Shown here piece by piece: positions 8,835-21,535 of a DNA stretch of 64,000 nt. The position numbers were made by a program, and so were the translations under genes. The stretch covers positions 142,558,351-142,622,350 of the forward strand of contig CP136062.1 of NCBI GenBank assembly GCA_032622095.1, given 5' to 3'. Within the stretch, counting starts at the first letter, position 1. Each line of letters opens with the position of its first letter. The notes under the pieces were generated by a model. The model was not told the origin of the DNA and ran no database searches. It worked only from the letters and a program-made list of their open reading frames with translations. The DNA comes from Siphonodentalium dalli. Its lineage: Eukaryota; Mollusca; Scaphopoda; Gadilida; Siphonodentaliidae.

Positions 8835-9165
8835 AATGGTCGTCAGAGGGTTAGACCCAAAGGAATTGGTAAAGAAGCGGTTTTGTTGTCATTCGACGCG
8901 GGCGAATCTCGTGTATAACATATCCAATATCCGCTAAAATCCGCTTTGGGGAAAATACAGAATTCAAGATGGCGTCCAACATGGTCGCCAATAATAATGA
9001 AAATGGCAAATATGTAGTTATTTGCGAAAACCCACTCGACAAAACGACAATTCGGCACAATCGATTGAAATCAATGTTTTTTGTGGGTATGAGTAGCCAA
9101 TCACGATTCAAAATGCTAAGATGGCTACCAAAATGGCCACCGAAAATTGTCGAAATTTAAGTTCT
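8835..9165 (+). mobile_element. Second, nested terminal end of the GGTCGTC-TIR family
   Basis: Begins with the intact tip TGGTCGTCAGAGGGTTAGACC at 8835, then repeats the same subterminal sequence found at 8150-8290 and, inverted, at 12190-12332 and 28740-28886. It lies exactly at the inner edge of the left arm. I could not find its partner end, so it may be a one-ended or truncated copy. Confidence 0.6.
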
Positions 9166-11716
9166 GCTCAGAGGAAAGCCGAAACAACACTTCGGTTGTG
9201 AGCTAACGATGACAGACCTATTAAACACGTTGCCAGTAATCTACAACCACAATCAGTTCAGCCCGCAATGTTCCAACTAAGCAGTATCTACTGCAGGATC
9301 TAACACGATGTCCACTTATTACGAGGGACTATCTGGAAATTAATTAAAAAGAAAATAAATTGCTATGAATCTGGATTATTTGAAAACACGGTGTCAATAT
9401 TTCTACTTATAACGACTATTCGGAACATCAAATGTATCGGCATCTATCCGGAAGCATCAGGCTATAATGGGTTTTCCAGTGATGGCGAAAGTGAAAAGGA
9501 CAGGAGGGAAAAGCGAATAATCTGGGGTTTACTTAATTGGTGGGCAAGTTGGTTATCGGAGCTGGGAAGTTTCAAAGTAAAGTTATGTTCTTCAATATCA
9601 AGAGGAAAAATGAAAATTCGCACATACATTGTATACCCTTCACACTCCATGTGACAATTCCGTGGATAGAAACATTATAGTAAATATATAGACGCACCGA
9701 TATCTTCTACACATTTAGTGAATTTCATCAATGATATGTAGACACAATGTGTGCCACGGCTGGGTCTGATCCGTAGGCGGAAAGGTACCAACCATTTAGC
9801 TTGATGAACTGGTATTTCAAGGTTGTCATTGGATAGAAATGCCACAGCCACACGAACATGGTGATTAACAACATGTTTGTCTAAGAAATGTGAACAATGA
9901 ACATGTTATTTTCCGGATGCTAGACAATCAAACTGCCACATAAGGCGTTCATCCATGCTCATCAGATCACGAAATATGAGCAAATTAATGACACGAAAAC
10001 TATTTCATGCGGGCGACGTACTCTAGACCTACATCCAACGTCATTTCCTATTAACTTTTACTGTTTGTACGGACGGTTTCGAGGTTTGAAAATCCCGCTT
10101 GTCCAAGAAAACCTCCACATACTTACGGAGTCGATGTGTAAACAATGTATGGGGATAGTTTTTTCATACATATATGTATTTGGCACACGTATTTTCTAGA
10201 ACATAAGAGATCACCATTTACCGTGTTGATATCTGGGAAGAGATCAGAGTAAAACTACTTTTCTTACATGTCGAAATGGGGAATCCATGGGCTACATTTA
10301 GTTCCAGCTTGAAACTTGAAAATGATGGCCGAGCCCAAATAGTTAATATTTCGTCGCATCAGTGCTATAATGTAACCCACATTAACTTTCCGAGAAAATG
10401 AAGGTTGAAGTTTTTAGACAACATTTCTCCTAATGTTGACAAAGCATGACGTATTGTTGTATTTATCCCAATGAAAACTGACATTAGCTGTTCATTGAAC
10501 CACATATTGTTTTCTGTTTACTCCCTCGTTTTCTTTTAAAAAGCAATAGCTTGTTTGGAGATATGACATTTTGCGTATGCCAGCGACGATTCGTTTCCGT
10601 GCTATAATGAAGTTGTGCTAATAAATGCAGATTAAGCTAAATATGGTGGCAATCGCATGTGTCTAAGAACTAAAAAGTGCATATTCTACACTATGAAAAT
10701 TCACCCATGTGCATCATCATACAGAAATGTGTGGAACAATCACAAAATTTAAATCACCAAATGATCACGTGACTAACATGGAGATACTACCATATAGCAC
10801 ACATTTTAGAATTCACAAACACAAAACAGAAGTCACGTGGACAACCTGAAGCGTCCGATTGGCTGCCGTTGGACATACGACCTCATAGCACGAATAATTG
10901 TAAAGATCGCTGGAGATACGACATTTGCTTCACTGGTTTGTGCGAATATTTGTCATCCAATGCAAAGACAGTTTGGCCCATCTGATTGAATTTTTTCTCA
11001 CGATTCGAATGGTATAAAATACTCATTTCCCGCCATAATGGAGTTACGACATTATAGCACTGATGCGTCGAGCTTTTGTCAAACCCGCGGGAAGCCACCA
11101 AAAGATTGAAAATAAATAGTTTTGATGTATATGAGCCACTTACATGTATATTAGCCAACTATCAACTGTATCCACCACTCACAACTTCCATTATATGATA
11201 AGCTGTGCAGAGTCTACCATTTTCGTTTTGGAAGCCATATTAGATAAAATTTATTGTTTCTTTTGGTCTATTTGAGATGGAATGTTGACAAATAAAATTA
11301 TTTTGTAGACAAGGTCTGCTCATCCCTAAATATCAAATGTGACCAGAACCCCAAAGTCGATTTTGGTTAAATTTCATACCGCATTCGTTATAACTTATTA
11401 GTGAAGGACCGGAGTAAACTATGATCTAATCGATTAGACATGTCATTGCTGGAATGATCAGTTGACACGGTCATTGAAAGAATATACCCATTGTTTCCCA
11501 GTTCAGAGAGCAACAAGTGATAAACAGAAGTGATAGAAAATAGTATTTTTCACATTGGGTGGCCATTTTGGCAGCCATTTTTGGAACTGATTTTTAAGTT
11601 TTTACATAGAGCTAGCATAATGGCATCATAAAGAGGTATACATTCTTATTTATTTAGTCAATTTTATTCATCAACCACTACTTATAATGGATTGAATGAC
11701 ACTGTGATCAATATCC
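9166..11716. other. Interior of the inverted-repeat element, no gene
   Basis: About 2.5 kb without a supported coding frame. The only clear structure is the foldback at 10345-11070. A GCCATTTTGG/CAGCCATTTTTGG pair lies near 11560-11585, similar to motifs in the arms. Confidence 0.6.
10345..11070. repeat. Imperfect foldback (inverted repeat) of about 0.73 kb
   Basis: The 22-base block CGTCGCATCAGTGCTATAATGT at 10352-10373 recurs inverted at about 11046-11068. A second inverted pair links about 10565-10620 (TGCCAGCGACGATTCG, GCTATAATGAAGTT) with about 10880-10925. The common theme is CATTATAGCAC. Looks like a non-autonomous foldback or MITE. Confidence 0.6.
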
Positions 11717-12332
11717 GCCATTTTCCATATTTTGACCGCAATTTTGACCGCCATTTTGGCAGCCATTTTGAGACAAAGCGCCAATTATAGTTTCATTGAA
11801 TTGGAGTATTCATAGATATTGGTATGCCCAACTTACATTGTACAGTTCTGTCCATTTCTTGTTGATATATGACTGTACACACAATGGCGATTTTTGTGGA
11901 ATTTTATACCGCGTTCTGTAAAATCGAATTTTTGAGGGTGTAGATGAGTCTGGGACCCCATTTATGGTATCTTTCATTGCTCCAATGCTGAATTAACACG
12001 AATAAGCCTAATCAAAGTCGCCAGTCTGAACCATTATCAAACAACAGGAATTGATCTTTAAGATATTAGTCAAAAACTTCAATCCTTTGCAAAAAATGTA
12101 TACATTTGTATACATATGACAACATTTGTTCTCACTATAATCGAATTAATCTCAGTCAGAGTATCTTTTGACTAATGGCAGCCATGTTGGACGCCATCTT
12201 GGATCCTGAATTTTGCCCAAAGCGGATTTTAGCGGATTTTGGATATGTTATACACGAGATTCTCCCGCGTCGAATGACACCAAAACCGCTTCTTTCCCAA
12301 TTTCTTCTGGGTCTAACCCTCCGACGACCACA
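11717..12332. repeat. Right arm of the inverted-repeat element
   Basis: Inverted match of 8130-8832. It ends in GGGTCTAACCCTCCGACGACCA at 12311-12332, the complement of the family tip. Contains several ATGGCNNCCATTTTGGC-type motifs. Confidence 0.85.
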
Positions 12333-13927
12333 CTAATGGCCGAAAATCGTCACCATCTGCTCCTCTGGTATTTAAAAAATTAAATTGACAATATGGATAG
12401 AGAAACCCCAGATTCATCAGGACCTAAAACTCATACGTATTTTCAACAACAGACTGGGAGCATAAACATGATTACGTAGCCAGAAGCATGGCGGCTTCCC
12501 GGGAATCCTTTCATTGTCATCGGTGCTACTCGGTGGGCGTCCATATGACAGGGACGCAACCACATTACCATTGATCGCCGCCAAAAGAGTAGCCGTTATC
12601 GTGTCACTTGCAACACTTAGGAAACAGCCGTCCACACCATACTGTGCCATAAACAATACAAAATCGAAGACTGCCCCCTCCCTCCAATGTGTTTTTGTTC
12701 TTGAGGACACAATTGTCACGGTTATTGACGCTGTTTTTTTTGTAGGATTGTAATATATGACAATTTCAGAAATTAGCAGTCTTCCAGGGGACTTAGTATC
12801 GAACGTGTTTTCATTTTTTGAAAACAATGAAAACCGGTTCAGCCAGTTACAGAGGTGTTGCCGATTTAAATGCAGACGGGGAACAACAGTGCAGTTATAT
12901 TTGTCGATAACTTCCTGTTGATCTCTCCGAGACAAAATCCATACATGGGAATGACATAACCACCATCCGATTTTAAATCTTCAAAATACATTTTCAATGT
13001 ATAAACCTACACACACGGATTGAAATAATTGGATGGGACATGGCATGACATGATATCAATTATTTGATACAATAAAGTGCACTAAGACATAGACGCATGT
13101 TTTGCTTAAATCGGGACAGCAATACATTTTCAGTAAATGATTTGTTCTGGATCGTGAGAGATGATCAACATTGAGTTTCACATATCACTATCACTGACTA
13201 TGAAATGAAAACAGCCAAAGAGAAGACCAACAACAAATATAACTACAGTCCATGCATGTAGGTTAAAGTAGTACATTCCTTGGAGTATAAATAACAATTG
13301 ATTAACACAATCAAACCACCAAATACATGTAATGTGCTGTCAAAGAAGCATCTTTCCGTTCCCGCGCTCTCTCTCCATTTTCCATCTATATCACCCTGTC
13401 TTTCACTCTATATTATCTCTCTCCCTCTCTTCGTCTGTTTTACATATAATGTTTGTGTTCTATTGAAATGGTGTTCAACTATCCTTTCCCAGTGTTCAGT
13501 CAGTCGAATTTTTCAAAGCATTCAAACAAAAACAAAAGGCCCATTTTTCTATTTAAAAAAAATTAATGTCGCGATATACATGTATAACTTGAACAAACGT
13601 CGACCAATTTCATGCAGAGTTGATAAACGATGTTTTACCTGAGATATGGATTTTAAATTGTGTACTTGAGCAATCATAGGGCGATAACTTTCAAGCACTT
13701 CAACTGAACTGATCCCTGTTCTACAACAATATCTCGAAATAAATCAAAACTTCGATGCTCAACCGTTGTTACATAGTTAAATATTATTATTATTGGCGTA
13801 CGTGCGTCCTATCACCATACTGTTGGGAATAGCATTTTTGAATCTACCCATATATAAAAGTGTATATGTTCTAACAAGTATATGACCCAATCAAAATAGA
13901 TGCACAGTGAACAGTTTTTATGAGGTT
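12333..13927. other. Mostly featureless region with a pyrimidine-rich stretch
   Basis: Apart from the possible F-box fragment at 12757-12921 I see no coding sequence. 13360-13440 is rich in CTCT. A 172-codon minus-strand frame (12417-12935) has no recognisable domain and lies antisense to the F-box-like piece, so it is not called. Confidence 0.4.
12757..12921 (+). pseudogene. Possible F-box-like fragment (54 codons)
   Basis: ATG at 12757, stop at 12919-12921. Residues 8-36 read SLPGDLVSNVFSFFE... through QLQRCCRFKCRRG, which fits the F-box pattern: Leu-Pro near the start, hydrophobics spaced as in LPxxLLxxIFxFL, then a CCR block in place of VCRRW. An F-box would link a substrate to an SCF ubiquitin ligase through Skp1. 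The frame ends soon after the box, there is no obvious donor site, and no neighbouring exon was found, so this may be a lone exon, a pseudogene piece or chance similarity. Confidence 0.3.
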
Positions 13928-14260
13928 GCTGGTCATTATCAATACATATACATAATAGATAGAGTATGGCAAATACATGTGTTTTCAACAAAATGGTTGC
14001 CATGCCAACGGTGTACATTATTCGGATCATATCCAAAATGACTTATAATGGTGTGATATACATGTGTGCCAACTTCGATGCTTTTACCATAAATTTGACG
14101 ATTGTGTCCTCTTTCCACCCAACTAAAGGTGTGGCCATTGTCTATCGAGAAGAGCAATTTCTAATTTTAAGGGTCGGCAATTGGCCCGGTCACATGTTTC
14201 GTAAAATCTCTCACACAAGTAATGATCAGCCTATTGATAAGATATGTGGCTCAAAATAAA
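13928..14260 (+). repeat. Diverged dispersed repeat related to 16060-16260
   Basis: Shares blocks such as ATGGTTGCCATG, CATATCCAAAATG and ATGCTTTTACCATAAA with 16100-16215, in the same order and orientation. Non-coding. Confidence 0.6.
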
Positions 14261-14850
14261 GTCTATGATCTCCAGAATGCAACAAAATATCAATATGATG
14301 CAATAAATTGAGAAAGATTCCTCATAAAGACAAATAATAGGACAATGAAGTGATAAAAACACTTGACCTTTCATAGTCACCTTGGCTCTTGAGATCAGTA
14401 CTGGCGGTTCGTCATGGAGAATATATACATACAAGTATTATTATATAACTATATCCACCAACAAGTCCACCGTTCTCACTAAAATACTTCATATATGATC
14501 GTTTTCCAGAATTCTCAGAAAACACATACTGTTGCTATGGTAACGCCATTTTTGAGGCAACTAATCGATAGGATGCTTGTCAACAATGGTTTACAGTGTC
14601 TCCAGTATGTGGGATTTACGATTAACTACATTGCCCAAAATTCCCAATTTTGTTTACGAAACCCATTTATTTTATACAAATGACAGGCTACTATGAATGA
14701 AGTTGGAGTGTGACATGGACCGATCTTCCTGAAGCAACCAAAGGTTGCCGAGAACTATTGCGATGTGGTTGCAATAAAGGGTGCACAAACAATTGTAAAT
14801 TCTCGAGGGCATCATTACGCTGTACTGCTCTATGGAGTTGCAATTGCAAA

Positions 14851-15017
14851 TACAGTAATGCCCTAAGTAATCGACCCCTTAACCACATCAGAATTATGGG
14901 TAACTTTTCAGGATTTAGTCGAAAATAAATATCAATATTTCCGACTAAATCCTGAAAAGTTAAATTACCCATAATTCTGCTGTGGTTAAGAGGTAGATTA
15001 CTTAGGGCATTACTGTA
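14851..15017. repeat. Palindromic MITE-like inverted repeat with about 70-bp arms
   Basis: Left arm 14851-14921 and right arm 14942-15017 are reverse complements with small differences, around a 20-base AT-rich loop. The end motif TACAGTAATGCCCTAA recurs at about 52574, so the family has at least one other partial copy here. Confidence 0.9.
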
Positions 15018-15899
15018 AGTGTTGCCAACAGTGTCATGTATGCAAATATTTTCAACTCTTTATGGTGCGTTCACACAACTAGCAGAATTGACTGGCGATT
15101 TGTCATGAATTCTTCATACATGACTATCCATTGCACATTCTTGAATGTCACTTATCGCAGAACGAGTGTCTTCGATTGATTTATCCCATATTGGAGGGAC
15201 GAAATGCCACGAGTTATTGCACGATTGATTCTCATAATATATTAGAATAATTTTTTTAGCACACTTCAGTTGTATAATAACTATATAGGGAATTATATGC
15301 ATCTCACTATTGCAAATGTAAACAATTCCTATCACACCTTGTCACACATAATTCGCACCTACGCTCGTAATAAAACCATGAAGAATTATAGTTAATATCA
15401 TAAATATTTAAAACTTGCGGTATTTGTATGTTGAGCATATAAAACCACAATGATTTGCAGCTTGTCAAATTGTGAGTAAGTGTTATTATAGCTGCACAAA
15501 GGTAATCGGGTAGCCCCATAGTAACGGTTGCCAAGCAGTTTTGTACCAGACCAATGGCCAATATTGTCCATACACACTCGCTAAAATGATATGATATAAA
15601 GTTAACGCGGAAGATTTTCATAATCAATTTTCAGACATTTATATCATAGAAATGCTTCTCGTTTCATTGTAACCATCAATTATAGTAATCAACACAAACA
15701 ACCCTATGTACATACCATTGTTTTTTTTTTTTGCATTATATTTACGCTATTCCATCATTTTCTAGCTTATAATTTTTTTTTTGCAATCCTTAAAATTGTT
15801 ATATATACAGAGTGATTTATCAGTTTATATTTTCTTGTCAAAGTACATTTTTATAATAAAAAATGTATACACATCTCAATAAAATGTTGATACACGCAG
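15018..15899. other. No gene seen; AT-rich with T homopolymers
   Basis: Contains T runs near 15720 and 15770. No supported coding frame or structured repeat. Confidence 0.5.
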
Positions 15900-16410
15900 C
15901 CAATAATAGGGACTTTTAAACAAATGGCGGCCATTTTCTACGCCATTTTGAATATACCCAACTATAACGGACACATGAGTCAATCGATATATAGCCTGAT
16001 CCCTTTTCAGCACAAATAGGTACATACAACATTGTTTTTCGATCAGAAACTGAGTCATAATGATGCATACTTGTTAGGATTGTGAGAAAAACAAGATTTT
16101 TTGTCAAAACGGTTGCCATGGCAACCATGGACATTTTCCAGCTTGGCATGATATCCAAAATGTCTTATTTTTATATGTAGTACATGCGTGTCAAGTTTGG
16201 TGCTTTTACCATAAAATGCATGATTTTGTCATCTATCCGCCCCACTATAAGGAGATTGCATACACAAAATTATTGAAATCGGTTCATAGTTGTTCGAGTT
16301 ATGAGGTCGGACGGACAGACGGACTGACGGAGGGAGAAAGCGTGACGGACGGACAGACGCAGTCAATCCAGTATACCCCCCATTTTCTTCGAAAGTGGGG
16401 GTATAATTAG
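15900..16410 (+). repeat. Dispersed repeat ending in a GGAC-rich tract and a C/G hairpin
   Basis: Second copy of the 13928 family, with GGCGGCCATTTTC at its start. It ends in a GGACGGACAGACGGAC tract (16310-16360) and a short hairpin of TATACCCCC with GGGGGTATAA at 16371-16407. The same ending closes the repeats at 21220-21300 and 26937-27013. Confidence 0.7.
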
Positions 16411-16740
16411 TAGTTTGGGGGGGGGACCATGACACACCGAGCCGACCATGGTTCGGCCCGATGTGTGAAAATTTTGAAATCTGAATAAGAAAATCACAAA
16501 ATCTTCCGAACCTGAAATCCCCACTTTGGGTGGACAATTTCCAACTGATTACTACTATAATGACAATGTTGACCCATCGACGTATAGTATATGGATCGAT
16601 GGTTGACCAAATCACGCCCGATAACCCTATAGGCTGGTGGCTGTGGGTAGGCATATTGCTGTAGTGATATTGAGTGGCGGTTTTCACACGTGTGCTCAGA
16701 ATTTTAGGAAAATCATAAAATCTGGAATCCACCCGGCGAG
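16411..16740. repeat. Mosaic dispersed repeat
   Basis: 16415-16560 resembles 38205-38330 (CCGACCATGGTTCGGCCC block) in direct orientation, and 16603-16690 resembles 27841-27925 in inverted orientation (AGGCTGGTGGCTGTGGGTAG block). Non-coding. Confidence 0.7.
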
Positions 16741-17297
16741 AACGCTTATGGCATTAGATAGGACAATGACTGGTGTATTCATATACCATTTGTGATAGCC
16801 GTGTGCCTTTAGATAGTATATTTTTTATTACTTAATTTGTCGAATTTTACAACCGGTTTTTGTCGTTTATCAAAGAAACTACCTAATATAAATGGTAGAA
16901 ATCTCGATATGTAGGCTTCATGTACATATGTCACTAGATGCACATTCCATTGATACAATGAAACCAAAATCCACAATAAAAGACATATTTTTCGTGGAAA
17001 AATATCGATTTTCCTGAGTGTCATATCACAAATTTATGACAGGCATATTGCCTCCGCAGATAGGCTCATGGCAAAGCACAAACTTGTTATAATAGGTATT
17101 GTTGATAGGCACGTTGTAAATATTGACCAAGCTCCAATTTAGCACTTTAAAGCCAACAATATGCAACTTCTGGCATATATTATTTTATAAATACACTCTG
17201 GAATGATTATTCATTCATATAAAATAGACAGAACCACACATATGTGTGCATGACGTGAAAATTAACGGACGAGTTTGTTACGCGGAATGTTACAATA
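16741..17297. other. No gene seen
   Basis: Short unremarkable frames only. The last two bases (17296-17297, TA) look like the target duplication of the next element. Confidence 0.5.
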
Positions 17298-19474
17298 GTC
17301 TGGTCGTTGAAGCATTGGACCTAGAACAAATTGTTTACAAGCTGTTTTTGGTGTCATACTGTCGAGCAGAATGTAGGGAACAACATATCCAAAATCCGCT
17401 TTGGGGAAAATTCTCTACTGAAGATGGCGTCCATAAAAATGTCTGTTGTTATCGGAAAATACTGAATTCTGCGGCAGGTGCTCCAATTAATGCCAAATTC
17501 GTAATAAATTGAAATATACACAAACATTGCTTAGTCGTAAACCATATATATATGTAGAATATTTTTCCCAAAATGGCCACCAAAATGGACAAAATCGAAT
17601 GAAATTTACATTTAGTGCAAAATTGAATAGCTAGTCCTATACGAGTGAACAAACGCTCGAATATTGCGAGGAAGAATGACTACAAGTATAAGAGAAACTT
17701 TTTATTAGAGATGTACGAATTCTTTCTGATGTATCTCACGAGAGAGCAAGCGAAATCGGGGTCTTGTGGAACGGTTAAATCTGGAATTTTGTGTGTCCAG
17801 AAACGGAAAAATGACACAGTTTTATCTGTACCGCTAATCTTGAATCGTGTGATATATGTGTAATTAAACAGCTAAACGGGATTTAGTAGGGATGTATTGA
17901 CTATGCGGCCTTTCTCTAGAAGCAGAAATATATGTATTCAGAGCAGTCTCACGAATGAGACCGATCACCATTTATTTTGATATCTACGGTATAAAACCTT
18001 AAAAAATTAATTGCTATAAAACATTATGAATTATGTTCATATTGTACTGGGGAGAATGCGTAGATCCTATTGTACGTTTCTCAAAATAGTAGTTATAATT
18101 GCCTCAGATCAAGTGATAAAACACGAATATTTCGCTTTTATCACAAGAATGCGTGATGGTGTACCATGAACTAAATTTATTAAATCACAAATGAGTACCA
18201 TTGACTGTCTTCAATAAATTCAAAACTTGACCAAAATTGCCTACATAATCTGTGACAGAGACTGTGTTTATACCTGGAAATTATATTTGGTTGAATTCAC
18301 CAAGGCCACATCTACGCGAAACTTACTACGTTGTCTTCAACCGCATCACCACGTTTACCCATTTTCCATAATGTTACACATGTCTGTTGCACACAGAACC
18401 ACAACTAACAATATTGGGTGAATGTTCAACGTTGGAATAACATCTTAAACGATGATCACCTGATATTTAGCACGATTACGTGGGTGGTAATGGTAATATA
18501 TTTTCAAACAAAAATATACTGAAAACTAATAGTGTGCATTGCGCTGTAGCTTATTCTAGTTGTAAAGTGGCCACTGAAGTAATTTTAACAATATTGTCTA
18601 CTAAGAAACCGGGTTGGTAGCAGAATGAAAATTAGTCTTACATACAATGTACTATGTACATTCTCTTTGACCTGGTGAGATTCGGTGCTAATCCATTGAA
18701 GATATGAGTGTTTCTTTACAGTATAATAACCATTGTGACATACGTGTATCGTTTATTATTGACAATTCCGGAAATATAACTAGTATTTATACCTCTAGAG
18801 TATGCACTTAAATTTCGGCGTTGCATTCAATATTTAATCACCATGCCGAATGAAACTACCATGCACTGTGAGGCGAAACATTAGTTCGTGTGTTGCATGC
18901 ACGAGCTATTTTTGTTTTGCCCAGCAGTTGGATGTTGGATAAGCAGAACACCCAAACGTTAAAGACGTAAATCATTGGGGGGTTGACTTGCTGTGCAGTG
19001 ACCGATGATCCTTCAGATTGATCTGTTTTAATGATGTGTGTACCTTTAAATATATTTAACAACCGACTTGTATATTGCCAATACGTATTTCACTCTTATG
19101 TAGTTACCCAATATGTTGCTTTCTACGTGGTATGGTTTGGAGTTGCGGCCATTTTGACAGCCATTTCATGGCCACGATTGTATAATTTTCTGTCCGTGTC
19201 ACTCTACTCGCTTCCGCATTCTAATTTAACACAAACTGATATAACGGCATAATTCTGATGCCACTATATATCGTATAATGACTTATATCGAGAACTGATG
19301 TAGTATAGACTACCACGTTGGACGCCATCGTGGATAACAAAGTTTCCCCAGCGCAGATTTTTGCGGATTTTGGATATGTTGTTCCTGATGCTTTTCCGCG
19401 TCGAATGACTCCGAAAACAGCTTGTAAACAATTTGTTCTAGGTTCACCTCAAAATCGAGTCTCAACGACCAGAC
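17298..19474. mobile_element. Non-autonomous TIR element, copy A (2.18 kb)
   Basis: Begins GTCTGGTCGTTGAAGC and ends with its complement TCAACGACCAGAC at 19474; terminal inverted repeats extend for roughly 130-160 bp with extra divergence inward. It is flanked by TA on both sides (17296-17297 and 19475-19476), the expected 2-bp duplication. Subterminal ATCCGCTTTGGGGAAAATTC-like and ATGGCGTCC blocks relate it to the GGTCGTC family of 8.1-12.3 kb. No transposase; the short frames inside have no recognisable domain. Confidence 0.85.
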
Positions 19475-19942
19475 TACAACGTTACAACGATGATTCGCGA
19501 GTTGTAACTTGCAGCATAATTTAATTTTCTCACCACGCACACATAATGTGTGGTTGTATTTTATTACACACCCACTAGAACTATTCAACATCGAGATTTA
19601 GCGTTTATTGATTCGTTTCTGTCGTAATTTATAGCCATTTTTATCAAACTGATAGGCGACTTTATTAATAAAGTTTGTAGTTCTTGTTCAAAAGATAAAG
19701 TTGACGTAATTTGTGACTCGTGACGTCAACGTTTTCCGTATTGTATACGTGTTGAATACGTTGGTAAAGATATTGTATGGGCTACACACTGCTCAATATA
19801 AGAAAATTAACACAACGATTCATCTAGATCGGGCTCTATTTCTTCTGGTTCCGACATTATTTTAGCTTCTTTCTGAAATAGATAATTGAGCGGAGCCTGA
19901 GTCAGATATAAATACAATTGGACCACTGTAAATGGTTGGCAT

Positions 19943-20328
19943 TTTTTGTCAATACCGTGGGGCAGGTTGGGTACGAAGTAGGTACAAAGTGTCGGCTCTT
20001 TCACTAATGGCCTTCTAACGTCAACCATTTCTGAGATATGCATTACAGTTTAAACGGAAGTTGCAAAACCCGCCCAAATTTGTGCTATTATTTCATAATA
20101 AACTGAATAAATACTAATTATTTCTAAGTTTTAATACATTTTATCAGATTTATTGACTAATTTCTGCATTTAGAAGCAGAATCTTAGATTTAAATGTCAG
20201 AAAATCTGAAATCATCCCGCGATGACAACTCGATGTTTTTTTTCTGAGGTGATCATTTCTCCGATATGATATCGTACTCGGTGAATTTTAGACGCACCCA
20301 AAAACCTGCCCCACGGTATTGACAAAAA
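19943..20328. repeat. 26-bp inverted repeat spanning about 386 bp
   Basis: 19943-19968 and 20303-20328 are exact complements around the core ACCGTGGGGCAGG. The second copy lies at about 25659-26044 in the duplicated segment. May be the ends of a small insertion. Confidence 0.75.
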
Positions 20329-20696
20329 CATTTACCACTATAAATGCACACGAAATCTCACGGCGATTCCTCCTATATATAGCCAATGAGACAACAGCGA
20401 CCACTCAATTAAGTTAACGGCCCACACACATTTGTATTATTGCTCGGTGCTCCTGTTTATGTATATGCGGCATAACTGGGTCATGGTCCAGGTCCACTAT
20501 ATGTATGCTCTAGCTATACAGGTTCTAGCGTACCCTAATTTTCGCACCTGATATTTCTCTGAGCCCAATGTCTTTACCAATATTGATACCACATAAAATT
20601 ATGTATAACAAGAGATGGACTGTCGTCCGGTGCATACCCCCTCGTGACATACCGCCTCGTGCGGGCATATATATAACTTATGAGGGCTATACTCAG

Positions 20697-21300
20697 ACAG
20701 ATGGACCCAAACACCAGCATTTTCATATAAACAAAGATGAGTAACTATAGAACAATAAAAACAAAACAAACATTTGAATGTGCCATTAAATGTCCTCATA
20801 GTGGTGAACATCCATACAAAATTTCATTGAGATCCGAGCATTACTGTTCAAGTTATGACCTGAACAGACATCGGATGGACCAAACAACCAACATTTCCAG
20901 ATAAACAAAGATGAATAACTCTAGAATGCAAAAGCAGAACAGAACAATGGAACCATCTATTGAATGTCCTCATAGTAGTGAACATCCATACCAAATTTCA
21001 TTGAGATCCCAACACAACTGTTGAAGTTACGACATGAACAGACACCAGACGGACCAAAAAGCCAACATTTCCAGATAAACAAAGATGAATAACTCCAGAA
21101 TGGAAAATCCGAACAAAACGATGGAACCCTCTTTTTAATGTCAGCATAGTAGTGAACATCCATACCAAATTACATTGAGATCCGAGCACTAATGTTCAAG
21201 TTATGACATGAACAGACCTCGGACGTACGTACGGACGCACGGACGGACGGACAGACAGGTGCAAAACAGTATACCCCCCTTTAAAAAGGGGGGGGGTATA
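20697..21300 (-). repeat. Three tandem units of about 175 bp closed by GGAC tract and hairpin
   Basis: Units start with GACxGACGGACC-like bases followed by AACATTTCCAGATAAACAAA and end with CATTGAGATCC plus GTTCAAGTTATGAC. The block ends in GGACGGACGGACAGACAGG and a TATACCCCC/GGGGGGTATA hairpin at 21269-21300. Read on the minus strand each unit contains GAAATTTGGTATGGATG. Confidence 0.85.
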
Positions 21301-21535
21301 ACTATTAGCTACATTTAGCATTGGCGGGACATTGAATTATTGTTAATAGCATCGTATGCTGTTATTTATTTGTGTGCTGTTTATATTCCATACACCGGCG
21401 TAGACATGAATCGTTCTGGTCGAAGAGAAAAAAACAAAAACATATGAACGCCATTCTTTCGCAGAACGCCAAAAATAAAACCGGCTATAAATGGTAGCTA
21501 TATTATATATAGTGGACCATGACCATTCAGCCGGA

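Larger units (their letters stand above)
19475..21535. repeat. Flanking segment duplicated together with element A
   Basis: Repeated almost identically at 25191-27254. Holds an inverted pair (19943-19968 / 20303-20328), a perfect CRE-like TGACGTCA near 19721, and a three-unit tandem repeat at 20697-21220. A 78-codon minus-strand frame at 19807-20043 is acidic at its C-terminus but has no known domain and is not called. Confidence 0.85.

Noticed and set aside
12417-12935. 172-codon minus-strand open frame
   Set aside because: No domain recognised, overlaps antisense to the F-box-like frame, composition unremarkable.
19807-20043. 78-codon minus-strand frame present in both duplicated copies
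   Set aside because: The copies are almost identical because the duplication is recent, so conservation is not evidence of coding; no domain seen.
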